DNA of 64,000 bases from Euonymus europaeus. Lineage: Eukaryota; Streptophyta; Magnoliopsida; Celastrales; Celastraceae. Made by a program: the position numbers and the translations under genes. The stretch is from the NCBI GenBank assembly GCA_963580455.1, contig OY756958.1:3112501-3176500 (forward strand), written 5' to 3'. Below are positions 1 through 11,400 of the stretch, piece after piece (positions within the stretch are counted from its first letter, which is position 1; the number at the start of each line of letters is the position of its first letter). The notes beneath the pieces were generated by a model. The model was given only the letters and a program-made list of their open reading frames with translations, ran no database searches and was not told the DNA's origin.

Positions 1-474
1 CTAAAACAATGGCCTTATCATGACCTGGGGGAATTGTTAGGGAAGGAAAATGTTCATAAAGAAGAAACAAAATTTGGGCAATGCTTCTATGGTGTTGTTG
101 ACTGCTTGTTTGAAATACATGAGCTGTTGTAGATAAGTATGTAAGTAACCTTAGTTATCCTATCCTTTTCAAAAGTTGCTCTTTGATTCTGAATCTGCAC
201 AAAATATCTGCCATGAGATGATGATAAGACAATGATGCATAAATTCAAAGGATGCAAAAACTTCTATATGATAGCATTGTAGATGGCGATTGTGTAGTTA
301 CGGGCATTTGATTGCTAATCCAATGAATGAATGTGTGGCAAACATGAGTGTGTGTGAAATGAGTATTACCATGTTTAGTATGAAATAGAGAGTGAACATG
401 AGTGTTAGAATTTTTATTGTGATTATTTATTAATAAGCGGTAAAACAGTATTTTTAATCTCCAAAGCAAATATA

Positions 475-1080
475 GGGTCCGTTTGAAAGACAATTTGGAT
501 TTTAGCATATATTTTAGCTTATATGCTGCTAGCGTATATGCTGTTTAAGATGCTGACATTTATATTGTTTCAAATGCTGTGGGTGTTTGGTTCAATTTTT
601 CTGATAACATAAATGTTATTCCAAATGCTATGGCTAATTACATACAGGAGTATTAGCAGAAATTCAAAAATAATGAGATTAATATATTTATAAAAAAATA
701 TATGTATTTTTTATATGAACATTTTAACATTTTTAATAATATTTAAAAAATTCTAACATTTAAATATTTTTAATAATATTAAAAAATTTCTAACATTTAT
801 TTTAATAATATTAACATTTTTTCAAAAATAATAAATGTAAATATAATAAGGGGCACTTTGGCCATTAAAAGAAAATAGTTGGGGCATTTAAGACATTTCA
901 TTAGTGAAATGCTAAATGGTTTTTTAAATGCTACAAAAACAAGCATTTCAGAAATTGCCCAAATATACTAGACTTTATGCTACATGTTAAATTGTTGTTT
1001 GGTTGTGATTTTATTCACGTGTAGCATATATGCTATTTTCTAGCATATATGCTAGTTAAAATGGTTATCCAAACGGCACC
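475..1080. mobile_element. MITE with 3-bp ATA target duplication
   Basis: A 606-bp insertion absent from copy B of the segmental duplication. Termini are inverted: GGGTCCGTTTG on the left, and the right end reads GGTGCCGTTTG on the other strand. ATA lies on both sides (472-474 and 1081-1083) and occurs once at the empty site. Subterminal regions repeat the palindrome AGCATATATGCT and variants. There is no coding capacity. TIR style and a 3-bp duplication suggest a PIF/Harbinger (Tourist-like) relative, but the superfamily is an inference. Confidence 0.8.
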
Positions 1081-1914
1081 ATAATTTTTTAAAAAGTAAT
1101 TTGAACCTCAAAAATTAGGATGACCCTTTATCAAATACTTTGATAAGTCATTAGTTGGAGATGAAATGAAGATCTCTGGGTATTTCAAGTTGGCTGGCCT
1201 AGCATGAGCTGCAACACTATATTGTAATTTTTGAGCCCGGCCTTGTTCAGTGTGCCTGGGCTACATCAGGTTGTATTAATGATTAATTCTTATGGAACGT
1301 TTTGGGAGAGTGAAAAGCTATTGGTCCTCTCACTCAACCTATAACTTGGGTGGGCCCAACTGATTTTAGAGCAGTGGAATACATGAGTCTTGGTAGTTAG
1401 GGGCGAACTTTAAAAGAACGATCCTCTTAAGAAAAATTAAAAAGGAATTAAATTAGTTAGTTTTTTAATTTTAAATTTTAATAGACTGAAAGTGTTTGGA
1501 TTATTTTTTAAAATGGGGTTTAAATGAGTTTATAAGACTACTATTTTTTAAAAAAAAAATTATGGGTCCTAACTCCTAAAGATTTGGGGGGCTTGAGTGG
1601 GCCGAGGAATAAAACTGGTTAGGTACCTTTTCAATTAGGAAATATCAAAATTATTTTTATTTAAGGTGTCTTGTACCAAAATTGTTCTAAAATCATTTTA
1701 ATTGGAGTTTTTCATATTTTATATAAGTTAGGGATTAAAATACACTCACTAATATATTTGAGAACTTACTTGTAATTAAGGATACAGAAGAGTTGGGTAT
1801 GGTTATGGTTTAGGTTTTGTTTGAGATATCCTAACCATTTATTAATTTGTTCGAGAATCATATACCCGACATCAGAAACAAAAATCGACCCGAGATCGTG
1901 ACGGATTAGAAAAT

Positions 1915-2781
1915 TGAAAGTTGGTGTTTCTCACTAAGATCGTTAGCCAACAAATACAGAAACTAAAATCGCGGAAAAAATAAACGAAAATCAAACACCA
2001 AGAATTTTACGAGGAAAAACCAACCTGGGAAAAACCTCGAGTCTATGAGCGACTAACCTTGAAGAACAATCCACTAAAATGAATAAGGAGTTACAACCCT
2101 ATCTTTAAACTAAAGACATCACTCATCCCTCCCATTCAGTGTATTGCTTCAACCTCACTCAACCTAAATAAGGTAGAGTCCACTCTTGAATCTCTCAAGA
2201 ATCTTCACACACAAGAAACTCACAAAGAATGATCTTCAATACAAAAATCATCACTACAAATCACTCTTTAAACACTCAAATTCACACCTGAAATAAACAA
2301 GTGTTTTGCTCAAAAATCCATGCACAAAACTCTCTCACCAATAGTTTCAGTAAAAAACAAACCAACGTGCATGGAATATATATATATATATAAGACCAGC
2401 TTGTCTTGACTATGAAGACTTCTTCTCCTACCAGCACTCTGAGCATTCTATCACCTGAAAAGAGATAAATCACACATCCAATACTGGAATTGATAATATA
2501 AGAATAATCAAAGATAATCCACAGTAGTTACATGTTTAATTTCCAATATAACTCTTATGTGGCTATCCATATATGAATAGACTTCTTATCCCACTTATAT
2601 AAGACAGTCCATTAACAACAAAACACTTACATAAAGCCCACCATGCCATAAAAATTAAAAGCCCATATGTTAAAATCTTTAAGCCCGTGCAGATGAAGTA
2701 ACTTACTCCACATACCGGAGTAACTTACATCACTGCTTAGCATCACCCAATTGTCATACCTGTATCAAACATAGACCAACA
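1915..2781 (-). mobile_element. Solo LTR, Copia-like
   Basis: An 867-bp insertion with TG...CA ends flanked by the 5-bp duplication AAAAT (1910-1914 and 2782-2786). Copy B of the segmental duplication has the empty site at about 32237-32250. Read on the minus strand it starts TGTTGGTCTATG and ends with a stretch typical of Copia U5 ends (GGTTTTTCCTCGTAAAATTC followed by TTGGTGTT). There is no internal domain, so this is a solo LTR left by recombination. A (TA)n run lies near 2377-2392. A 63-codon minus-strand frame inside (2282-2473) is not a gene. Confidence 0.85.
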
Positions 2782-3695
2782 AAAATGAAAAGCAAAACCG
2801 TTAACAAACCTTATAAGATTGGTTTTCAAATTTTATACAAATCGGATAGATTATCCAATGTATAGTGCGGGTTGGTTTTTTCTTTTTGCCATTCCTATAA
2901 ATGATTCACATCTTGCTCCGTTACAGGGGCGCCTCTGAAGCGAGAGAACATGATGGCCTCCACATGTCTTCATATCCATGCCTTAAAACATCTCGTTAAT
3001 ACTGACATAAAAAAACAGACATTAGTATCTTCGAGTTTCTCAAATTTGTCTGTTTTGTAGGCCCTGCTTTTTGTACTGCAAAAATATGGGAAATTCGGAG
3101 TTTGGACAGACAGCTTTCATCCTCCCGGGTTGGCCCAAAATCAGCATCCAACACAGTTGGAGAATGACGCATGTATTGTTGGCGTCGCCCCCCTGCGTGT
3201 AAAAAACGAAGGCAGCGGATGTGATGATTGTGGTTGGGACTGGTTTGTACAGGAAGCAAAACCAAGGCAACGATTAGTGAATATTAAGACTCACGGCAGC
3301 AGCAGCAGCAGCAAAGGCATGGTTGCTGTATCATACTCACCACAGTAGAATGATGCTTGCGTGGAGCTAGCAATGGACTATTTCATAATTTTCACTCCCA
3401 ATAACAATAATAATAATAATTATTATTATTATTTTATATAATTAGATGTCCCAATATCCCCCAAGAGGAATGGTATCATGATGTGGCTGACGTATCCGAA
3501 TCCTAGATAGATAGATATCCTCTTCTTTGCCATTTGAAGGGCTCGAGGTATAATTCTCTTACTTACTTCCATCATTTGCTCACCCTTTTTTTAGTAGCAT
3601 ATGCATTATGCATAAATGTTTTGTTTTGTTTCAAGATTTATCTTAGCACCCTCTGAGGTATGATTCTATTAGATCAGGGAACCCATTCATGTGAT

Positions 3696-5550
3696 TTCAA
3701 GACAATAGTTTGCATTGTAGCCCACATACATATTACAATATTGGGGCATGTATGGGAATATGATAAATGACTTGTGAATTTTTTTTTATTATGATGCCCA
3801 CAATTGGATAAGCATTTCAGGTACTTGAAATGCTACATGCAACTCATGATGCTAGTCATATCAAAACGGCAATTTCGAAAAGCATTTACAATGACATTTT
3901 GACAGCATTTTGGGTATCTTTTCAAAATGTTGATTTTCATAGCATTTTGAGCAATAAGTAGCATTTTTACAGAAAATGTCCATAAAACCCCTGCTATTTT
4001 TGTTTAATCTCATATTTTTAATTGTATAATGATGCCGCTCTTTTAATTTCTGGCAGTGTGTTTTTCACAGCTGTTTGGGTCTGCGTTTGAGTGTTTATGC
4101 TGTTTGGCCATCCCATTTAACCTGTTTCAAGTTTCAGGTTAGTGTTTAATGTGCCACGTAAACCCTGCATTTACATTAATAAGTTGCGTCTAGATGTATT
4201 CACGTTTGCAATTATTTGCACGGTAGCATTTCAAAACCAGTGTTCGAGACTTGATTATTACTTGCAACATTCCTCTAAAATCTGGTTTTGTTGTGCTTGT
4301 GTGAGACTACTTCAATTCCTTTCACAACGGAGGCTTTATTTTGTAGATTGCATCATACGATGAGAGATTATTTCTGATATGTTTAGGGCATTCTCACCGG
4401 AGGGAGGATGCAGTCAAGTAGTCAAGTCAACTCCCTGGCCTATGAAGTCAAGGCTCAAGTCTGCGACGCTGTCTATGGTTGGTTTGGTGCCATTTCCTTC
4501 CTCACAAGACAAGTTCATTAAACTCTTCACCTGTTTATTTCGTATTTCATTTATTTCGAACACCATTTTGATTCCACTATTCTCTGCAAGAATTTCGACG
4601 GAATCCAAAGGTTTGTATTGTTTTAGCTTGGGTCGTTTGTGTCTTGCTTGCCAAATCATGTGTTGTCGATCCTTCTGTCTATGTATGATTAATATCTGAA
4701 CCAAATAAATAATACATAGTTTTGTACTCCAAGTACTGTGTATTGAAGATAAGAGAAGAATATTGGTTCTCAATTTTCCCATTCAGAAAACGACATCACT
4801 GCAGTCTAATCCATAATCAAGTTATACAAGCATAAAAATCATTCATCTACAGAGTTATCACCCCTACGATCATACCAAGATTATTGAACTACTATAGGGC
4901 CTTTTTTCCAGAATACAAAATAAAAGGACATGAATGACTCTTCAAAAGTTAGGAGTTTGCAAATTCAGAATTGAAAGAGGTAACAGTACAACAATCCACC
5001 TCTCACGGAATGAGAGTCCATGGATTCGATTCTACTAGATAGCATGAGCATACTTGCAATTATGTATGAAAGGAAAAAAGAAAAAGGAAGCAATATTTCC
5101 AGCACGCATCTTCACCGGACAGATGGAAAGCTTAACTTGCCACCTTCATCCTTAGAGAGGCAATGTTGGAACCTGAAATTTTCTGAATCCAGAAATAAAA
5201 CGCAAATTAATGATCCAAATAACTCGTTAGTCGTTGAAACTCTGTAAAAGTACATGTGCTGCTCACCTGACGACACATTTCGCAAATCTCTTATATATAA
5301 TATATAAATATGTACTCCTGTGAACATCAATTCAAAGCAATATCTCCTTTTAAGCTTTCAAAAATTTTACGTTCATTATTTCCTGCAGAATTGCAAAAAG
5401 GCATGTGTTAAATTATACATATTACTGAGTGGAGAGGGAGAGAATTGAAGCCAAAAGGACAAGAAATTGCTAAGATTAACACATGATATATTAATATAGC
5501 TTCATACATATTTCTGATAACTTACCTCTGACTGCAGACTGTATTGCTAT
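3696..5550. other. Intergenic, no supported gene
   Basis: Downstream of the minus-strand NLR cluster. 3786-4110 is rich in 'agcattt/aaatgct' motifs like those of the 475-1080 MITE and may be a degraded relative. A 122-codon minus-strand frame at 4414-4782 has no family I recognise. Minus-strand sequence at 5230-5330 has splice-like signals and could hold remnants of 3' exons of the ancestral NLR. Confidence 0.4.
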
Positions 5551-6615
5551 GGAAGCCGTCCGCAATGCAATGAAATCCCTACGAGTAACGTGCGTATACA
5601 ATAATTAAAACCAGAATGCAAGTTCCATTGTAGTAGGAAACCAAAGAGAAGGTCATCGAGTTCATTATGGTAGGAAAGAAGTGGTCAAATTACTCATGTT
5701 TCATATAAAATGCATTTGAATGCAACTTTACTGGACAGTAGGAACGAAAAGAAGATGCGTACCCTTTCTTTATACAAGGTCTGTATGGTTGTATTCAGGT
5801 CGCCATCCCAGCACTTTTGCTCAGAATCTGATACCACGACACTCTGGAGCTTATAAGCCGAAAGTGGTCCTTCGCAAAAAGTTTTCAGATTGGGGCAACT
5901 TTCCACAGTTACTCTTTCCAGTGATGGTAATTTGAAGGCAAGTTTCCCTGAGCTGCAGAAGCTTGAAAGGTTTGGCATAGAAGAAATTCGTAGCTCTTTC
6001 AATTGGGGGAAAGTAATATCATCCTCTGCCTCACCTTCCCCTACACATTCTACAATGGACGTCATCATTTCACATCCATCTACTCGTAAGTCCTGGAGCT
6101 GCATCATGCTCTTAGCTGTCGAGGAAGACATTAAGTAAGTCAATCCATTACAATATGCTATGTCCAGTTTAATCAAATTGCAGAATGACAGCAGTGAGGA
6201 CGGAAACAGGATTTTCAATCTGTTACATCCAGTTACACTCAGAGTTTTGAGACTGCAAAATGATGAGAGCTCTCCGGCCTCGCCAATGACTCCTCCATTT
6301 GGGAATATCTCTTCGAAATAACTCCAAAATACACCAAGTTGTTCCAAATTGGGCAGTTCCTTAAAGAAAACTAGTGGAAAAGAAGTGATGATTTCATCAT
6401 GGAAGCCATGAACCTCAAGGGATTTTAATCTGCAAAACATTTCAGATCCAAATTCTCCATGCCACATCTTCTTAATCGTGTAATTCCAACTCAATGACAA
6501 TTCTTCCAGGTTGGGGAATATCTCCTGTGCAAATGTTATGTAAATGTAAAAAAAAAAAGGTGCAAAGGAGTTATTATTCACTCAACATGCTAGTATAGTG
6601 CAAAAAAAACACATA

Positions 6616-6616
<1 letters not shown>

Positions 6617-6646
<30 letters not shown>
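6617..6646. repeat. (TA)n microsatellite in intron
   Basis: About 15 uninterrupted TA units in the intron between LRR exons of the left duplicate. The matching intron of the right copy (about 9640) has only a short TATATA, so it expanded after duplication or contracted in the sister. Confidence 0.9.
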
Positions 6647-6649
<3 letters not shown>

Positions 6650-6935
6650 ACACGTGGCTTCACATAATTTAAACATGCAGCTATTATTACTAAATTGTTA
6701 ATTGTTATAGAAGAAAAATAATTGATGGAATTTAATGTGCTTAGTAACCAAAAATAGTATATCTTCTGGCATTATATAATATTAAATTGTAATTTCAAAC
6801 TTTCTGCAACTTTAATTTACTTTATTATAAATATTCATCAATGAATGTTATATGAAATTCAAAAAAAAAAAGAAAAGAAATAGAAACACATCTATATCTA
6901 GATCTTCTAAGCAGAATAAAGGTAGGAGGGGTGCG

Positions 6936-7045
6936 ACAGATGCTTGAGTTCTTAATGATGATTAGACATGAAATGTGAAGTTTAGATCTTACAGATGCTT
7001 GAGTTCTTAATGATGATTAGACATGAAATGTGAAGTTTAGATCTT
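6936..7045. repeat. 55-bp perfect tandem duplication in intron
   Basis: Two copies of a 55-bp unit beginning ACAGATGCTTGAGTTC (6936-6990, 6991-7045) just downstream of the 630-bp LRR exon. The right NLR copy has a single unit at about 10206-10260, so this duplication is private to the left copy. Confidence 0.9.
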
Positions 7046-8471
7046 CTAACCAGAGAGTTTTAAGTCCATACCTTTTCATTCAAAAAAAGAGGTTGCTCAT
7101 CATGCGCTCCTCCTTCTCGGGCATTCCAATATTCAGAAGCAAATATTTTTAGTTTGTCACACTCAATAACTGACAATTTCTTTAACAGTGGCCATTCTGA
7201 GGTATGAATTCCAGGGTAGAAACTTCTTAGTGTCGGCAGCTTGTTAAGTGTCAGGGAAGTGACTTTTGGGAACTCGAACCTAACATCCGCATCGAGTTCC
7301 CCTTCCGTTGCAACGATGTTCTCAACAACCCTACAATCCCCAATATTTAAGCTCTCGAGTCCCTGAAGACCACTGCCTACTGAGAGTGGAAAAATATATC
7401 TGAGTCTTGGACAACGATCGATTCTCATGGACTTTAGTTTTGTAATATGCATCTCCAAAGCATTTGGCCTTTCCAAATCAAATATTACATCCATTGACTT
7501 GCAATCCCATATCGCCAATTCTCGTAGGTTCTGGAGTCTTGTCATCATATTACACGGAAAAATGTTCAGCAGATTTTCACAGCCACTTAGGTAAAGATCA
7601 TCCAGTTTGCAAAAGGAATCTGGGGCGAGTTCATTGTGCCATAATCTTTTCAGGTTAACCATATCCCAAATGCTTAATCTTTCAATGGTAGGTAGTTCCA
7701 CCTACAAAAATGATTCCAATTGCATCAGCTAATTAATAATACAAAAGAACGCAACACAATTAATACCAACATATTTATCAAAGTAATTAAACAAAACAAA
7801 CCTTTTCATTAAAGAGAGGAGGTGGGAGCTCATCATTACTGACTTCCTTTTCATCAAAGATGAATGACTTCAATTCTGGGCATTTCCTTATCCGCATAGA
7901 AGACAAGGATGGAAATTTGATGGAATTTTCTGTGCAGAATCTTTTCAGTTTGGGAAGATCATGGAGATCCAGACTACGCAATTTGGGAAAGACAATATGA
8001 CTGGCCACTCCTTCTATTATCCCTTCCATTAATTCACAATCCCTTACAGAAAGTCGTTTGAGTTGAATGAGATTTGTGACCACACCAATGGGGAATAAGA
8101 ACTTTAACTTATTACAGCCCGAGACTTGCAAATCTCTCAAAGTCTCAAAACAATGTGGCATTGCTAGAAGACTGTTGTCCCATATTTTTTCAGTGCCAAT
8201 AGAAGATAAGACTAACTTCTCCAAGTTGGGAAACACTATCTGCATATACACGAGAGAATGGTTACATCCCTGAATATATTTTAAAAAATCTACTTCATGG
8301 GTGAAGTTTCTATCCATGCATCATTACCTAATATCACTAAATTACATTTGACGAAAAAGATTAAATAGTGTCATCTCAACTAAGTCTTGTAGATCTCTTA
8401 TAATGTAATTGAGAGACTTCCATTTCCTCCACATAATTATGGATCAAATTCTTGCATAATCTATTAGATAG

Positions 8472-11400
8472 TTAAATTTTGTAACCAACAAAATATATAC
8501 AATATGTAAAAATATATAAACAGATGCGATAAAAGAAGCCGTCTGCGATGCAATGAAATCCCTGCGTTTGAAATTGGCGCTGGATTCTGATGGCCATCTG
8601 AAAGTGGAGCCAATCAACCCATACAATAATTAAAACCAGAATGCAAGTTCCATTGTAGTAGGAAACCAAAGAGAAGGTCATCGAGTTGATTATGGTAGGA
8701 AAGAAATGGTCAAATTACTCATGTTTCATATAAAATGCATATGAATGCAACTTTACTGGACAGTAGGAACGAAAAGAAGATGCGTACCCTTTCTTTATAC
8801 AAGGTCTGTATGGTTGTATTCAGGTCGCCATCCCAGCACTTTTGCTCAGAATCTGATACCACGACACTCTGGAGCTTATAAGCCGAAAGTGGTCCTTCGC
8901 AAAAAGTTTTCAGATTGGGGCAACTTACCACTTTCACTCTTTCCAGTGATGGTAATTTGAAGGCAAGTTTCCCTGAGCCGCAGAAGCTTGAAAGGTTTGG
9001 CATACGACGAATAGAAAGTATTTTCAGTTGGGGGAAAATAATATCATCCTCTGCCTCACCTTCCCCTACACATTCTACAATGGACGTCATCATTTCACAT
9101 CCAAATACTCGCAAGTCCTGGAGCTGCATCATGCTCTTAGCTGTCGAGGAAGACATTAAGTAAGTCAATCCATAACAAACTGCTACGTCCAGTTCAATCA
9201 AATTGCAGAATGACAGCAGTGAGGACGGAAACAGGATTTTCAATCTGTGACATCCAAGTAATCTCAGAGTTTTGAGATTGCAAAATGATGAGAGCTCTCC
9301 GGCCTCGCCAATGACTCCTCCATTTGGGAATATCTCTTCGAAATTACTACCCAATACACCAAGTTGTTCCAAATTGGGCAGTTCCTTAAAGAAAACTGGT
9401 GGAAAAGAAATGATGATTTCATCATAGAAGTCATAAACCTCGAGGGATTTTAATCTGGAAAACATTTCAGATCCAAATTCTCCATGACACATCTTCTTAA
9501 TCGTGTAATTCGAAGTCAATGACATTTCTTCCAGGTTGGGGAATATCTCCTGTGAAAATGTTATGTAAATGTAAAAAAAAAGATGCAAAGGAGTTATTAT
9601 TCACTCAACATGCTAGTATAGTGCAAAAAAACACATAGTTACATATATAAATTTTACACGTGGCTTCACATAATTTAAACATGCAGCTATTATTACGAAA
9701 TTTTTAATTGTTATAGAAGAAAAATAATTGATGGAATTTAATGTGAATATTTTATAATGATGCTAATTAATTTAACACTCCAAAACACCTGAAAATTTTG
9801 TTTCTACTCCACATTTGAAGTAGCCCTAATTTAATGAATAATGGAATAATTTAATATAACTATAAGTATAAATTATTATTATTATTATTAAATTAATATA
9901 TAAATATAAATTACAAATATATATTTTCGTAAAAATAAAATTAAATCATTATCTTAAATTGTATAAATACTATTTTTTTAGTATATATTTTTTTATTACA
10001 AAAACAAACAAAAAAGTATATTTTTTATGATTTTAAAATCTTCTGGCATCATATAATATTAAATTGTAATTTAAAATTTTCTGTAACTTTAATTTACTTT
10101 ATTATAAATATTCATCATTAAATGTTATATGAAATTCAAAAAAAATGAAATAGAAACACATCCATAGCTAGATCTTCTAAGCAGAATAAAGGTAGGAGGG
10201 GTGCGACAGATGCTTGAGTTCTTAATGATGATTAGACATGAAATGTGAAGTTTAGATCTTCTAACCAGAGAGTTTTAAGTCCATACCTTTTCATTCAAAA
10301 AAAGAGGTTGCTCATCATGCGCTCCTCCTTCTCGGACATTCCGACATTCAGAAGCAAATATTTTTAGTTTGTCACACTCAATAACTGACAATTTCTTTAA
10401 CAGTGGCCATTCTGAGGTATGAATTCCAGGGTAGAAACTTCTTAGTGTCGGCAGCTTGTTAAGTGTCAGGGAAGTGACTTTTGGGAACTCGAACCTAACA
10501 TCCGCATCTAGTTCCCCTTCCGTTGCAACGATGCTCTCAACAACCCTACAATCCCCAATATTTAAGCTCTCGAGTCCCTGAAGACCACTGCCTACTGAGA
10601 GTGGAAAAATATATCTGAGTCTTGGACAACGAACGATTCTCATGGACTTTAGTTTTGTAATATGCATCTCCAAAGCATTTGGCCTTTCCAAATCAAATAT
10701 TACATCCATTGACTTGCAATCCCATATCGCCAATTCTCGTAGGTTCTGGAGTCTTGTCATCATATTACACGGAAAAATGTTCGGCAGATTTTCACAGCCA
10801 CTTAGGTAAAGATCATCCAGTTTGCAAAAGGAATCTGGGGCGAGTTCATTGTGCCATATTCTTTTCAGGTTAACCATATACGAAATGGATAAACGTTGAA
10901 TGGTAGGCAGTTCCACCTATAAAAATGATTCCAATTGCATCAGCTAATTAATAATACAAAAGAACGCAACACAATTAATACCAAAGTAATTAATCAAAAC
11001 AAACCTTTTCATTAAAGAGAGGAGGTGGGAGCTCATCATTACTGACTTCCTTTTCATCAAAGATGAATGACTTCAATTCTGGGCATTTCTTTATCCGCAT
11101 AGAGGATAAGGATGGAAATTTGATAGAATTTGCTGTGCAGAATCTTTTCAGTTTGGGAAGAGAACCGAGATCCAGACTACGCAAATTGGGAAAGACAATA
11201 TGATTGGCCACTTCTTCTATTATCCCTTCCATTAATTCACAAGATATTACAGAAAGTCGGTTGAGTTGAATGAGACTTGCGACCACACCAATGGGGAATA
11301 AGAACTTTAACTTATTACAACTCGAGACTTGCAAATCTCTCAAAGTCTCAAAACAATGTGACATTGCTAGAAGACTGTTGTCCCATATTTTTTCAGTACC

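Larger units (their letters stand above)
1..3695 (+). repeat. Segmental duplication, copy A
   Basis: Collinear with 29897-33813 in the same orientation, about 30 kb away. The window starts inside it, so its left edge is not seen. Matching blocks include the first ~470 bases, ~1081-1480, ~1620-1914, 2787-2930 and the block around 2930-3695. Differences from copy B are mainly discrete insertions: a MITE (475-1080) and a solo LTR (1915-2781) are here only. Short open frames inside (for example 3130-3348, plus) are not conserved in frame in copy B and I do not call them genes. Confidence 0.9.
5763..8239 (-). pseudogene. LRR-only duplicate exons of the NLR (no NB-ARC)
   Basis: Three open exons: 7802-8239 (starts IVFPNLEKLVLSS), 7072-7701 (starts VELPTIERLSI) and 5763-6524 (starts EIFPNLEELSL). 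All are in phase 0 with AG acceptors and GT donors. They encode irregular plant LRRs and match exons at 11005-11442, 10287-10916 and 8788-9549 of the adjacent gene with only scattered substitutions. There is no start exon, coiled coil or NB-ARC here. They are either a 5'-truncated duplicate, or, because every exon boundary is phase 0, alternative downstream exons of the neighbouring NLR that would add ~610 residues of LRR. Past the last donor the frame runs into intron sequence and stops at 5694-5696. Absence of nonsense changes means the duplication is recent, converted, or still translated. Confidence 0.65.
5552..8537 (-). repeat. Tandem duplication of NLR LRR exons, left copy
   Basis: Pairs with 8535-11663. 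Both copies hold three LRR exons of identical lengths (438, 630 and 762 bp) in the same order. The junction is visible: the right copy ends at '...gataaaagaa|ttag' (11663) inside the intron after the NB-ARC exon, the left copy at '...gataaaagaa|gccg' (8537). GAA is shared by all breakpoints, so the join probably used 3-bp microhomology. The left copy has lost ~60 bp near 5580 that contained the splice acceptor of the next small exon. Confidence 0.9.

Noticed and set aside
3130..3348. Small plus-strand ORF in segmental copy A, with related ORFs in copy B (33098-33499, 33192-33410)
   Set aside because: Frames diverge between copies by indels, there is no recognisable domain, and the GC-richer sequence alone explains openness.
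4414..4782. 122-codon minus-strand ORF as a gene
   Set aside because: No family recognised, no clear splice context or start; openness on one strand is not enough. It could be an exon of a lost gene.
8719..8787. NLR stop codon by reading through the exon-4 donor (…VRIFFSFLLSSKV… to a stop at 8719)
   Set aside because: The AGG|GTACGC donor and a good acceptor at 8598 exist, and read-through sequence is intron-like; kept only as an alternative.
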